Shown: positions 18,196-27,924 of the stretch, piece by piece
Numbering within the stretch: the first letter of the stretch is position 1
Layout of the letters: the number at the start of each line of letters is the position of its first letter
Source: CAZAMP01 sp964486455
Lineage (GTDB): Bacteria > Eisenbacteria > RBG-16-71-46 > CAZAMP01
NCBI GenBank assembly: GCA_964486455.1
Contig: CAZAMP010000023.1
Span: forward strand, 5,095-69,094
Direction of reading: 5' to 3'
DNA length: 64,000 bases
Made by a program: the position numbers and the translations under genes
Notes under the pieces: model-generated
The model's database searches: none
Told to the model about the DNA's origin: nothing
Seen by the model: the letters and a program-made list of their open reading frames with translations, nothing else

Positions 18196-18212
18196 TTGGC
18201 ATCGCGCATGCG
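18196..18212 (+). promoter_or_regulatory. Sigma-54-type (-24/-12) promoter, unit 1
   Basis: TTGGCAT-CGCGC-ATGCG has the invariant GG (18198) and GC (18210) with N10 between. Transcription should start near 18222. The early transcript carries an 18-nt element (18225-18242) that is nearly the same in units 1, 2 and 3. Confidence 0.75.
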
Positions 18213-18296
18213 ATAGCGTGGGAACAGATCGACAGCTTGGTCGGCTTGAGTAGACGGTAGTTGAGAAGGTGACGGACTTTTGAAGGAGGAAGGACA

Positions 18297-18563
18297 ATGA
18301 TCACGAGAACTCTTCGCACCGCGACGCTCGCACTCGCTCTGAGCGTGTTCCTGGTTCCCGCCGCGATGGCATTCCCGGAGGACCCGATGGAGGATGCATG
18401 GGGTACCGTCCTCGACTTCATCGAGAGTCTGACTGGTGGTGGTGGCGATCCCGAGAACGTCAACCACGAGGTCAATGAGTGGGAAGGTGACGGCTATGGT
18501 GGTGGAGGCGGTGACGACTCCGATGAGCCGGGTTTCACGTCCAGGAACAGCCTGAGCAAGTAG
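18297..18563 (+). CDS. Small secreted acidic Gly-rich peptide, paralogue A
   Basis: This is an 88-residue protein with a strong Shine-Dalgarno (AAGGAGGAAGG). Residues 1-25 form a signal peptide ending 'PAAMA', with mature sequence starting FPEDP. The mature part has a short amphipathic acidic helix ('DAWGTVLDFIESL'), then 'GGGGDPENVNHEVNEWEGDG', then a Gly/Asp tail. It is clearly paralogous to the product at 19060, sharing signal peptide, helix, the DPENVNHEV core and the Gly-rich tail. I do not recognise the family. It lies alone between its own -24/-12 promoter and a strong terminator. An exported signalling, matrix or antimicrobial-type peptide is possible; the sequence does not decide. 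Confidence 0.8.
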   Translation: MITRTLRTATLALALSVFLVPAAMAFPEDPMEDAWGTVLDFIESLTGGGGDPENVNHEVNEWEGDGYGGGGGDDSDEPGFTSRNSLSK

Positions 18564-18582
18564 ACTTCCGTGCCAAGCAGAA

Positions 18583-18621
18583 GCGCCGGTGAGCGTGCCC
18601 GACTCACCGGCGCACCTTTTT
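18583..18621 (+). terminator. Rho-independent terminator, unit 1
   Basis: A perfect 11-bp stem (GCGCCGGTGAG with CTCACCGGCGC), a 9-nt loop and a following T5 run. The GCCGGTGAG core recurs in the 3' hairpins of units 2, 3 and 4. Confidence 0.9.
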
Positions 18622-18847
18622 GTCTGTGGTCTGACGACTGTGTCTCAGAGCAGGCAGGCCCTCCCCCACGAGGCTGTTAGGCAACAATCACGTGATCTCA
18701 CCCAATCGTAGATAGTTACGTCAGATACACCGACCAGACACACTCTTCAGACCACAACCCCCCGACCCCATGCTCGCAGCTGTCCTTCAGCCAGGCGGCT
18801 GCGTGATCCTCGTGACCACGAGCCACCACCCGCGTGGTCGTCGAAGA
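18622..18847. other. Spacer between units 1 and 2
   Basis: About 225 bases with no supported gene. It ends in the Arg/Asp-codon-like GC-rich sequence around the unit 2 enhancer repeat. Parts (18833-18900) resemble the equivalent spacer before unit 4 (19815-19880), sharing CCCGACGCGTC and a TCGACGATAT core, which suggests the units arose by duplication. Confidence 0.5.
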
Positions 18848-18863
18848 TCGACGATATCGTCGG
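18848..18863 (+). promoter_or_regulatory. Enhancer-like inverted repeat, unit 2
   Basis: TCGAC-GATATC-GTCGG, one mismatch from the consensus. It starts exactly 114 nt upstream of the GG at 18962. Confidence 0.75.
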
Positions 18864-18960
18864 TGTCGCGTGACGTCCCCGCCCGACGCGTCTGATGGCC
18901 GAATCGTGTAACTCAATATATTTAGCCGGTTGCACGATTCATCGAGGCGTGCATCTCGAA

Positions 18961-18976
18961 TGGCACCGCGGTTGCT
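18961..18976 (+). promoter_or_regulatory. Sigma-54-type (-24/-12) promoter, unit 2
   Basis: TGGCAC-CGCGG-TTGCT is a full match to the sigma-54 consensus (TGGCAC-N5-TTGCW), with GG-N10-GC spacing. An AT-rich segment at about 18910-18925, between enhancer and promoter, could be an IHF-type bend. Confidence 0.85.
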
Positions 18977-19059
18977 TTGAGAAGGGGCAGATCGACGAAG
19001 TGGTCGGTCGGAATGACTCGGACACGGTGGGTGATCCCACCAAGCCAGGAGGGAGCAAG

Positions 19060-19314
19060 ATGGCGGCACGGACTCTTCGCACGGCGGCTCTGGCCCTCGT
19101 TATGAGCCTGGTTCTGGTTCCTGCAGCGTTCGCGTTCCCGGAAGAACCGATCGAAGACGCATACGAGACTGTCGTCGAGTTCATCGAGTCTCTCTTCGGC
19201 GGTGGCGATGAGGACCCCGAGAACGTCAACCACGAAGTGGTGGAGTGGGACGGTGACGGTGGCGGCGGTTCGGGTGGAGACGGCAGCGCTCCTCGTCTGA
19301 CGGCGGAAGGCTAG
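19060..19314 (+). CDS. Small secreted acidic Gly-rich peptide, paralogue B
   Basis: This is an 84-residue paralogue of the product at 18297. The ATG at 19060 follows CCAGGAGGGAG and starts a signal peptide ('LALVMSLVLVPAAFA'). The mature sequence is FPEEPIEDAYETVVEFIESL, then GGG, the shared DPENVNHEV core, and a Gly/Ser/Asp tail. Upstream in-frame residues belong to the promoter and leader and are not coding. The most conserved parts between the two copies are the mature N-terminal helix and the DPENVNHEV core, while the tails diverge. Function unknown; the identical regulation argues for joint production. Confidence 0.8.
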   Translation: MAARTLRTAALALVMSLVLVPAAFAFPEEPIEDAYETVVEFIESLFGGGDEDPENVNHEVVEWDGDGGGGSGGDGSAPRLTAEG

Positions 19315-19370
19315 CCGATGGCGGCCCCTGGATGGGCCACACGACATTCCCTGATTGGCACACGCAAGCG

Positions 19371-19400
19371 ACGCCGGTGAGGAAGAAACCTCACAGGCGT
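19371..19400 (+). terminator. 3' hairpin, unit 2
   Basis: ACGCCGGTGAGG pairs with CCTCACAGGCGT (11 of 12 positions) around a 6-nt loop; TTCTTCG follows. It shares the GCCGGTGAG core with the unit 1 terminator. Confidence 0.7.
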
Positions 19401-19449
19401 TTCTTCGTAGCTCCCCCCAAGCCCCTTCCGGATCCCGATCACTCCGGCT

Positions 19450-19465
19450 TCGACCACAACGTCGA
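19450..19465 (+). promoter_or_regulatory. Enhancer-like inverted repeat, unit 3
   Basis: TCGAC-CACAAC-GTCGA, a perfect inverted repeat starting exactly 114 nt upstream of the GG at 19564. Confidence 0.75.
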
Positions 19466-19561
19466 ACATCGGTGTTCGCCCTCCGACGGGATCGCGATCG
19501 CAGCGCGGCGATAACTTCATATTGAAAAAGACGTTACGATTCTTCATCGATCTAGTCGCCC

Positions 19562-19578
19562 TTGGCACCGCCCCTGCT
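19562..19578 (+). promoter_or_regulatory. Sigma-54-type (-24/-12) promoter, unit 3
   Basis: TTGGCAC-CGCCC-CTGCT with GG-N10-GC spacing. The transcript would start near 19588 and carries the same early element as units 1 and 2 (19592-19609). Confidence 0.8.
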
Positions 19579-19587
19579 ATGTCTAGT

Positions 19588-19764
19588 GAGACAGATCGGC
19601 AAGATGGTCCCAGCCGACACGGTGTCGGTGGTGACCCTCTCGCCGACGGAGGACGTGAGCAGATGATGGAGGCTGAATGAATTGAATAACTCGATAGATT
19701 CCCGCTGTACCCCCCATATTCCCCACACCCAACGCCGGTGAGATCCCGATGATCCCACCGGCGT
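19588..19764 (+). ncRNA. Predicted ~175-nt transcript with no substantial gene (possible small RNA), unit 3
   Basis: This unit has promoter, enhancer repeat, early leader element and 3' hairpin like its neighbours but no secreted-peptide gene. Only tiny frames occur: a 20-codon one from 19604 without a Shine-Dalgarno, and a 5-codon one at 19664 after GGAGG. It may be a small RNA, or a unit whose peptide gene has decayed. The 33-codon frame from 19579 begins before the predicted transcription start and is not supported. Confidence 0.45.
19732..19764 (+). terminator. 3' hairpin, unit 3
   Basis: ACGCCGGTGAGATC pairs with GATCCCACCGGCGT (13 of 14 positions) around a 5-nt loop. There is no T-run, so it may be a stability element or a Rho-linked terminator. 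It has the same GCCGGTGAG core as units 1 and 2. Confidence 0.6.
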
Positions 19765-19839
19765 CCTCACGTGGTCCCGCGAACACTCATCAGCCCTGAC
19801 GAACAACGATGTCTCCGGTCGCCCGACGCGTCGTCGACG

Positions 19840-19855
19840 TCGACGATATGGTCGA
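19840..19855 (+). promoter_or_regulatory. Enhancer-like inverted repeat, unit 4
   Basis: TCGAC-GATATG-GTCGA, a perfect inverted repeat starting 112 nt upstream of the GG at 19952. An AT-rich palindrome, ATAACATGTTAT (about 19900-19911), lies between it and the promoter. Confidence 0.72.
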
Positions 19856-19949
19856 GCGCGTGGTCTCCTCCGACACGGGACGCGGCGCAGCCGATCACAT
19901 AACATGTTATACAAACATGGATTACGGAATTCTTGACGTCCAGGCGGGT

Positions 19950-19966
19950 TTGGCATCGTCCCTGCG
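19950..19966 (+). promoter_or_regulatory. Sigma-54-type (-24/-12) promoter, unit 4
   Basis: TTGGCAT-CGTCC-CTGCG with GG-N10-GC spacing. Unlike units 1-3 the early transcript lacks the 18-nt leader element. Confidence 0.72.
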
Positions 19967-20047
19967 ATAAGGGATCCACATGGAGGGAACACTCAACAGA
20001 GGGGGTTCCCGATAGTGAAGGTCACGGACAACGAAAGGAGGAAGGCA

Positions 20048-20329
20048 ATGGCAACCCGGAACTTCAGATCCAAAGCGATGGCCACGGCGTTCGGCCTCTT
20101 GCTTCTCCCCGCCTTGGCCGCGGCTACGCAGATCGGTACGGACGGATCGGACGCGACCCCGCCCATGCAGGACCCGCTGAACGACACACCCAGCTGGATC
20201 GGGGACGTGCCGGAACTGGACTCGCAGGAGACTCTCGGTGAGCCACATCTCGGCCTGGAGCATAGCTCCCTTTACGGAGGGGATTACGATGCGAAGCGTC
20301 TGCCTCCCATCGTCTGCGCCGAAGAGTAG
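20048..20329 (+). CDS. Small secreted acidic protein, unit 4
   Basis: This is a 93-residue protein after a strong Shine-Dalgarno (AAAGGAGGAAGG). Residues 1-26 form a signal peptide ('FGLLLLPALAAA'); the mature part begins TQIGTDG and is acidic with Pro, Asp and Glu, ending in a single Cys ('IVCAEE'). It is not obviously homologous to the two Gly-rich paralogues but is controlled by the same kind of promoter and enhancer repeat. I do not recognise a family. Three different exported peptides under one apparent activator suggest a coordinated extracellular response. Confidence 0.75.
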   Translation: MATRNFRSKAMATAFGLLLLPALAAATQIGTDGSDATPPMQDPLNDTPSWIGDVPELDSQETLGEPHLGLEHSSLYGGDYDAKRLPPIVCAEE

Positions 20330-20344
20330 CTTCCAGATCTTCGG

Positions 20345-20380
20345 GCGCGCCGGTGAGCCGAACCCGTCGCATCGGCGCGC
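20345..20380 (+). terminator. 3' hairpin, unit 4
   Basis: GCGCGCCGGTG pairs with CATCGGCGCGC (10 Watson-Crick pairs and one G-U) around a 14-nt loop, starting 15 nt after the stop codon. No T-run follows. Confidence 0.55.
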
Positions 20381-20410
20381 TCCGGACGGAAGCAGCGTTC
20401 GGGCCCACGA

Positions 20411-20426
20411 TCGATGTCTCCGTCGT
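20411..20426 (+). promoter_or_regulatory. Enhancer-like inverted repeat, unit 5
   Basis: TCGAT-GTCTCC-GTCGT, two outer mismatches from consensus, yet starting exactly 114 nt upstream of the GG at 20525. The exact spacing is the main support. Confidence 0.55.
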
Positions 20427-20522
20427 ACGCGGCGCGGGCAAGGTCTCCCGGTCCGACGGATCGTGCGCTGTGAAGAGCTCGAACGAAATGACGTAATTGC
20501 TCTGTTTGTTTCGTCGGCCGTT

Positions 20523-20539
20523 CAGGCATCCAACGTGCG
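20523..20539 (+). promoter_or_regulatory. Sigma-54-type (-24/-12) promoter, unit 5 (weaker match)
   Basis: CAGGCAT-CCAAC-GTGCG keeps GG-N10-GC but departs from the consensus at -26 and -14/-13. Confidence 0.5.
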
Positions 20540-20614
20540 CTATCTCGAGCGCACGGCTACGGAATGGTCGGTTGCGATAGTTTCACGGCAGTGGTGGCTT
20601 AGGAGGTGAGACTC

Positions 20615-20650
20615 ATGAGCCGGAGGTGGAAGCGGCAAATCTGTGAGTAG
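20615..20650 (+). CDS. 11-codon mini-ORF with strong ribosome-binding site, unit 5
   Basis: ATG at 20615 follows AGGAGGTGA at an ideal 5-nt distance and encodes only MSRRWKRQICE before TAG. A strong terminator begins 26 nt later. A near-perfect ribosome-binding site on such a short frame suggests either a very short basic peptide, a sponge or decoy transcript, or the truncated remnant of a peptide gene like those in units 1, 2 and 4. The ORF alone would not be credible without the flanking promoter and terminator. Confidence 0.4.
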   Translation: MSRRWKRQICE

Positions 20651-20675
20651 TCGTCGATCATGCCACCCGCCGGAG

Positions 20676-20710
20676 GCCGGTGGGGTCCTCGAGACCCCGC
20701 CGGCTTTTTT
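20676..20710 (+). terminator. Rho-independent terminator, unit 5
   Basis: A 12-bp stem (GCCGGTGGGGTC with GACCCCGCCGGC, one G-U pair), a 5-nt loop and a T6 run. It closes the array before the thioredoxin-like gene. Confidence 0.92.
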
Positions 20711-20747
20711 ATGTTTGCGGCTTCTCCCGCGGCTCGCGGCCCAATGC

Positions 20748-20777
20748 TTGACCGTTTCGCGGCTCCCCCGATACACT
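20748..20777 (+). promoter_or_regulatory. Sigma-70-type promoter of the TlpA-like gene
   Basis: TTGACC (20748-20753), an 18-nt spacer and TACACT (20772-20777) lie between the array terminator and the ATG at 20827. Confidence 0.5.
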
Positions 20778-20826
20778 CGCGCCCCACTTCTCAATGAATT
20801 CCCGGCCGTACCCAGCGGAGGCCTCG

Positions 20827-22089
20827 ATGACAGCATGGGTCTTGCTCACATCGCTGCTCGTTTTATTCGTCCAGGCCGCTCACGCGGAGGAATGGTCTGT
20901 CATCCGGGGCACGCTTCTCGGGCACGACGAGGCGCCGATGGCCTCCGCCCAGGTGCGCGCGTTCCGACACGCGGCCGATGCGGACACTGTGCCCGCGGTC
21001 GAGGTCGGTCCGGATGGGGAATACCAAGTGTCCGTGGAAGGTCGAGGACTCTTCCTCCTGCGAATGAGCGGCGTGGGCCACGAGCGGATAGACGTTCCGA
21101 TCGTCGTCGATTGGCAACAGATGATCGGGCTGAACGTGAGGCTCACCGCGAGCGACGGCTCAGGAGTACCGGATGCGTCGAGCGTGATTACCTTCGACGG
21201 TGACCACACGCAATTCGCCCGGCTCGGCGAGGTCTACGGGGAGTTCAAGGACAACCCCGACACCACCCTGGCCTCCTTGCTTCTGGATCGCGCGCGGGGC
21301 GAGCGAGATCCCCTCATACGTGACGTCCTCTATGCGCATCGGCTACGGATCGAGCGCGCTCGTCCGACGCGACCCGATACGGCGGTTCTCCGTGAGGCGC
21401 TGAGCATCCTGCTGCCGGCCTCCCACGCGTGGTCGATCTGCCCGGACATTCTCGTCCTGGCGCTTCAGGCGGGCGGAAGCTCCGGATCGGTGTTTGGCGG
21501 TGGTCACGCGCGATACCTGGCGGCGGCGACCGCCAGTCATCCCGATCCGATGGTTCAGGCCGAGCTCCAGCGGTTCGTCGAACGGGCACGAGCCCAGCAG
21601 GCCGCGGCGCGAGATGCCGAGCGCCCGAAGGGAACGCCCGAAGCCTTGAAGCGAGGCGATCCGCTCCCTGAATTCTCGGTCCCGGCCCTCGACATCCCGG
21701 ATGCGCGCTACACGAACGCCGACTACGTCGGGAAGACATTTCTCCTGGACTTCTGGGCGACTTGGTGCCGGCCGTGTGTCGGGGAGATGCCCATGTTGCA
21801 TCAGGCCTATCGGGAATACGGTGGGGATCACTTCGAGATCCTCAGCATTTCAATGGACCGCAGCGTCGATTACGTGACACGGTTTCGGGCCGGCAATTGG
21901 CCGATGCCGTGGAATCACAGCTTCGTCAACGGTGCGCTACGCGCCTCCATCGCCGCGCGCTTCGGCGTGAAGTCGATCCCCAAGCCGATTCTCGTGGACG
22001 AGAATGGGACCATTCTGGCCATCGGACGGGAGCTTCGGGGAAAGAACCTGATCAAGGCGCTCGAGAACGTCCTGGGCGCGGACCGGTAA
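20827..22089 (+). CDS. TlpA/ResA-family thioredoxin-like protein
   Basis: This is a 420-residue exported thiol-disulfide protein. The ATG at 20827 has GGAGG 6 nt upstream and starts a signal peptide ('LLTSLLVLFVQAAHA'). The N-terminal third is a carboxypeptidase-regulatory-like beta-sandwich, the middle is helical, and the last 140 residues are a redoxin domain with the active site 'FWATWCRPC' (near residue 310). 'IPKPILVDENG' supplies the cis-Pro region. Proteins with this layout in FCB bacteria are periplasmic thioredoxins. Location just upstream of the cytochrome genes fits a role in apocytochrome c thiol reduction or Cu-A assembly, which is inference. Confidence 0.85.
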   Translation: MTAWVLLTSLLVLFVQAAHAEEWSVIRGTLLGHDEAPMASAQVRAFRHAADADTVPAVEVGPDGEYQVSVEGRGLFLLRMSGVGHERIDVPIVVDWQQMIGLNVRLTASDGSGVPDASSVITFDGDHTQFARLGEVYGEFKDNPDTTLASLLLDRARGERDPLIRDVLYAHRLRIERARPTRPDTAVLREALSILLPASHAWSICPDILVLALQAGGSSGSVFGGGHARYLAAATASHPDPMVQAELQRFVERARAQQAAARDAERPKGTPEALKRGDPLPEFSVPALDIPDARYTNADYVGKTFLLDFWATWCRPCVGEMPMLHQAYREYGGDHFEILSISMDRSVDYVTRFRAGNWPMPWNHSFVNGALRASIAARFGVKSIPKPILVDENGTILAIGRELRGKNLIKALENVLGADR

Positions 22090-22141
22090 ATCGGATCAAC
22101 CGATCGCCAGCACCAGTTTTTAGCGTTAATCACTGGTTATC

Positions 22142-22170
22142 TTGACTTTTACTCACGTGACCTTTAGCAT
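22142..22170 (+). promoter_or_regulatory. Sigma-70-type promoter of the ACIII-oxidase operon
   Basis: TTGACT (22142-22147), a 17-nt spacer and TAGCAT (22165-22170) end 27 nt before the actA ATG. A weak hairpin (ACCAGT/ACTGGT, about 22114-22136) just upstream may end the TlpA-like transcript. Confidence 0.5.
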
Positions 22171-22197
22171 CCCGCGCTTGATCATCCAGGACGAGAA

Positions 22198-22835
22198 ATG
22201 AACAGATACGTCTTCCCGAAATGGACGAACTTCCTAAGGCCGGCCCTTGCGATCGTCTTGGGAGGCGTCCCGATATACACAATCGCGATCATCTACTTCG
22301 GTTTCTCTCCGGGTACTCGGAACATAGGCTACCAGCCGGAGCAGCCCGTTGCGTATAGTCATGCCCTTCACGCGGGGGAGCTCGGCATCGACTGTCGCTA
22401 CTGTCACACGTCCGTGGAAAGCGCCGCGCAGGCGTCTATCCCGCCCACGCAGACCTGCATGAACTGTCACAAACTCATTCGCAGCGAGAGTGAGAAGCTT
22501 GCGCCGGTGATCGAGAGCTACGAGACGGGTATGCCGATCGAGTGGGTGCGGGTGCACAATCTCCCCGATTTCGCCTATTTCAATCACAGCGCACACGTTC
22601 GACAGGGCGTCGGCTGCGTGTCGTGTCACGGACGCGTCGATAAGATGGAAGTCGTTTCCCAGGTCGAGTCGCTGACGATGGGCTGGTGCCTGGATTGCCA
22701 TCGCAATCCCGACCGTCATCTGAGGCCCGCTGAGTTCGTGACGCAGCTCGACTGGGAATCAGGGACAGATCCTCTCGAACTGGGTAGCCGGCTCAGGGAA
22801 GAGAAGAACATACATCCGTCGGAAGACTGCTCGAC

Positions 22836-22848
<13 letters not shown>
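22198..22848 (+). CDS. actA: Alternative complex III subunit ActA, pentaheme cytochrome c
   Basis: This is a 216-residue membrane-anchored multiheme cytochrome. One N-terminal transmembrane helix (residues 15-35) is followed by five c-type heme motifs: CRYCH, CMNCH, CVSCH, CLDCH and CSTCH, the number known for ActA. Extra His residues ('YSHALHAGE', 'YFNHSAHVRQGVG') can be sixth ligands. In alternative complex III it carries electrons within the quinol:cytochrome c (or oxidase) oxidoreductase that replaces the bc1 complex. It is the first gene of the actABCDF-coxBA operon and overlaps actB by 13 nt. The Shine-Dalgarno is weak. Confidence 0.95.
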
Positions 22849-25904
<3,056 letters not shown>

Positions 25905-25907
25905 GTA

Positions 25908-27365
25908 ATGGCAACGACGATCGTGGAACAAACCACCGAGGACCCGCGGAAACGACCGCCCTGCATAATCGGTGACAACGATCTCACGACGGTGACCGAT
26001 ACGGTCTGCTCGATCGTCGAGAGCCCGAAGCCGCCAAAGGCTTGGTATGTGGCTTTCGGTGTCGCCTGCGCTCTCACCGGCGTCCTCATAGCCATGATCG
26101 GGTATCTCATCATCGTGGGTACAGGCGTGTGGGGGCTGGATGTTCCGGTCGCATGGGGTTTCGCGATCGTGAACTTCGTGTTCTGGGTTGGGATCGGACA
26201 CGCTGGTACGCTCATCTCCGCGATACTCTTCCTGTTCCGTCAGAAGTGGCGGACGAGCATCAATCGTTTTGCCGAAGCGATGACGATCTTCGCGGTCATC
26301 TGCGCCGGCCTCTTTCCGGCCATTCACGTGGGGCGCATCTGGGTCGTTTTCTGGATGTTCCCTCTGCCGTATCAGCAGAACATGTGGCCCAACTTCCGAA
26401 GCCCCCTTCTTTGGGACGTCTTCGCCGTCGGGACCTACATGACGGTATCTCTGCTCTTCTGGTATATGGGGATGGTGCCCGACCTCGCGACGCTCCGCGA
26501 CCGGGCCACGGGCAAGATCCGCCAGATTGCTTATGGTGTTCTCTCGCTCGGCTGGACCGGGTCGAACCGCCACTGGCATCGCTTCGAACGCGCGTACCTC
26601 ATCCTGGCAGCGCTCGCCACGCCGCTCGTCCTGAGCGTGCACTCCGTCGTTAGCTTCGACTTCGCGGCGTCGATCCTGCCGGGATGGCACACGACGATTT
26701 TCCCGCCCTACTTCGTCGCGGGCGCGGTCTTCAGCGGCTTCGCGATGGTGCTCACGATGATCATTCCGGCCCGGCAGTTCTTTGGGCTCAAGGAAATCGT
26801 CACGATGCGCCACCTCGAGAACATGAACAAGATCATCCTCGTGACGGGATCGATGGTCGGCTTTGCATACGCCACCGAGTTCTTCATCGCTTGGTACGGT
26901 GGCAACCCGTACGAGTCGTTCGCCTTCATGAACCGCGCGCTGGGCCCGTATTCCTGGGCCTACTGGATCATGGTGAGCTGCAATCTCTTCGTGCCGCAGA
27001 TCTTCTGGATCCGAAAGGCGCGGCGGAATCTCTGGGTCATGATGATCGTCGGCATCCTTGTGAACGTCGGGATGTGGTTCGAGCGGTTCGTGATCGTCGT
27101 TTCCTCGCTGAGCCGGGACTTTCTCCCGTCGAGCTGGGGCTACTTCACGCCGACGTGGGTGGATATCCTGACCCTCATTGGTAGCTTCGGGCTCTTCTTC
27201 ATGCTGTTCCTGCTCTTCGTCCGGTTCCTGCCGATGGTGGCGATGGCCGAGGTGAAGAGCGTGATGCCGCCGGCCGGTGAGGCCGACGGCGAGCCGCGCG
27301 GCCCCGGCGACTACTGGGGTGACGCTCTGCATCCGCCGAAGCGGGGCTCCGGGGGGGCGTCATGA
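25908..27365 (+). CDS. actC: Alternative complex III subunit ActC (NrfD/PsrC-like quinol-interacting)
   Basis: This is a 485-residue polytopic membrane protein of the NrfD/PsrC family with about ten transmembrane helices. Segments such as 'WVGIGHAGTLISAILFLFRQ' (helix 3 region) and 'HSVVSFDFAASILPGWHTT' are the conserved quinone-site and helix-bundle regions of ActC. It should oxidise menaquinol or ubiquinol and pass electrons to ActB. ATGA overlap with actD shows translational coupling. Confidence 0.95.
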   Translation: MATTIVEQTTEDPRKRPPCIIGDNDLTTVTDTVCSIVESPKPPKAWYVAFGVACALTGVLIAMIGYLIIVGTGVWGLDVPVAWGFAIVNFVFWVGIGHAGTLISAILFLFRQKWRTSINRFAEAMTIFAVICAGLFPAIHVGRIWVVFWMFPLPYQQNMWPNFRSPLLWDVFAVGTYMTVSLLFWYMGMVPDLATLRDRATGKIRQIAYGVLSLGWTGSNRHWHRFERAYLILAALATPLVLSVHSVVSFDFAASILPGWHTTIFPPYFVAGAVFSGFAMVLTMIIPARQFFGLKEIVTMRHLENMNKIILVTGSMVGFAYATEFFIAWYGGNPYESFAFMNRALGPYSWAYWIMVSCNLFVPQIFWIRKARRNLWVMMIVGILVNVGMWFERFVIVVSSLSRDFLPSSWGYFTPTWVDILTLIGSFGLFFMLFLLFVRFLPMVAMAEVKSVMPPAGEADGEPRGPGDYWGDALHPPKRGSGGAS

Positions 27366-27901
27366 GCGACACCGGAAAGCTCCACGCCATCATGGTCGAA
27401 TTCGATGAGGTGGATCCATTCCTTCATGCCTGTGAGAAGGTGCGCGACGCCGGCTTCAAGCGATGGGATGCCCACACCCCGTATCCGGTTCACGGGCTGA
27501 GCGACGCGATGGGCATGCGCATGACGCGGATGCCGCTTCTCGTGCTCGCCTGCGGCGCGAGCGGGACGGCTCTCGCGCTCCTGATGCAGTGGTGGATGAA
27601 CGCGGTGGACTACCCGCTCAACATCAGTGGTAAGCCGCTCTTCAGCCTGCCGGCGAACATACCGGTGGTCTTCGAGGTGACCGTGCTCTTCGCGGCGATC
27701 TCGGCGTTCTTCGGCATGTTTGCGATTAACGGGCTTCCAAAGCTCCACCATCCGCTCTTCAAGAGCGAGCGGTTCCGGCGCGTGACGACGGATCGCTTCT
27801 TCATCGTCATCGAGGCCGCCGATCCGAAGTTCGACGCCGCCAAGACGCAGGCGTTGCTCGAGTCGCTGGGCGGCCTGAACGTGGAGCACGTGGACGAATA
27901 A
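27362..27901 (+). CDS. actD: Alternative complex III subunit ActD (DUF3341)
   Basis: This is a 179-residue protein of the DUF3341 family. An N-terminal ferredoxin-like half ('MVEFDEVDPFLHACEKVRDAG') is followed by two transmembrane helices (residues 55-80 and 98-125) and a C-terminal 'DRFFIVIEAADPKFD' segment, all typical of ActD. It is a structural subunit at the cytoplasmic side. It is normally followed by actE, but here actF begins 23 nt later. Confidence 0.93.
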   Translation: MSDTGKLHAIMVEFDEVDPFLHACEKVRDAGFKRWDAHTPYPVHGLSDAMGMRMTRMPLLVLACGASGTALALLMQWWMNAVDYPLNISGKPLFSLPANIPVVFEVTVLFAAISAFFGMFAINGLPKLHHPLFKSERFRRVTTDRFFIVIEAADPKFDAAKTQALLESLGGLNVEHVDE

Positions 27902-27924
27902 GACAGGGCAAGAGGACCGAGGAT

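Noticed and set aside
19579..19680. 33-codon frame in unit 3 of the array
   Set aside because: Its ATG overlaps the -12 element, upstream of the expected transcription start, and it has no ribosome-binding site.
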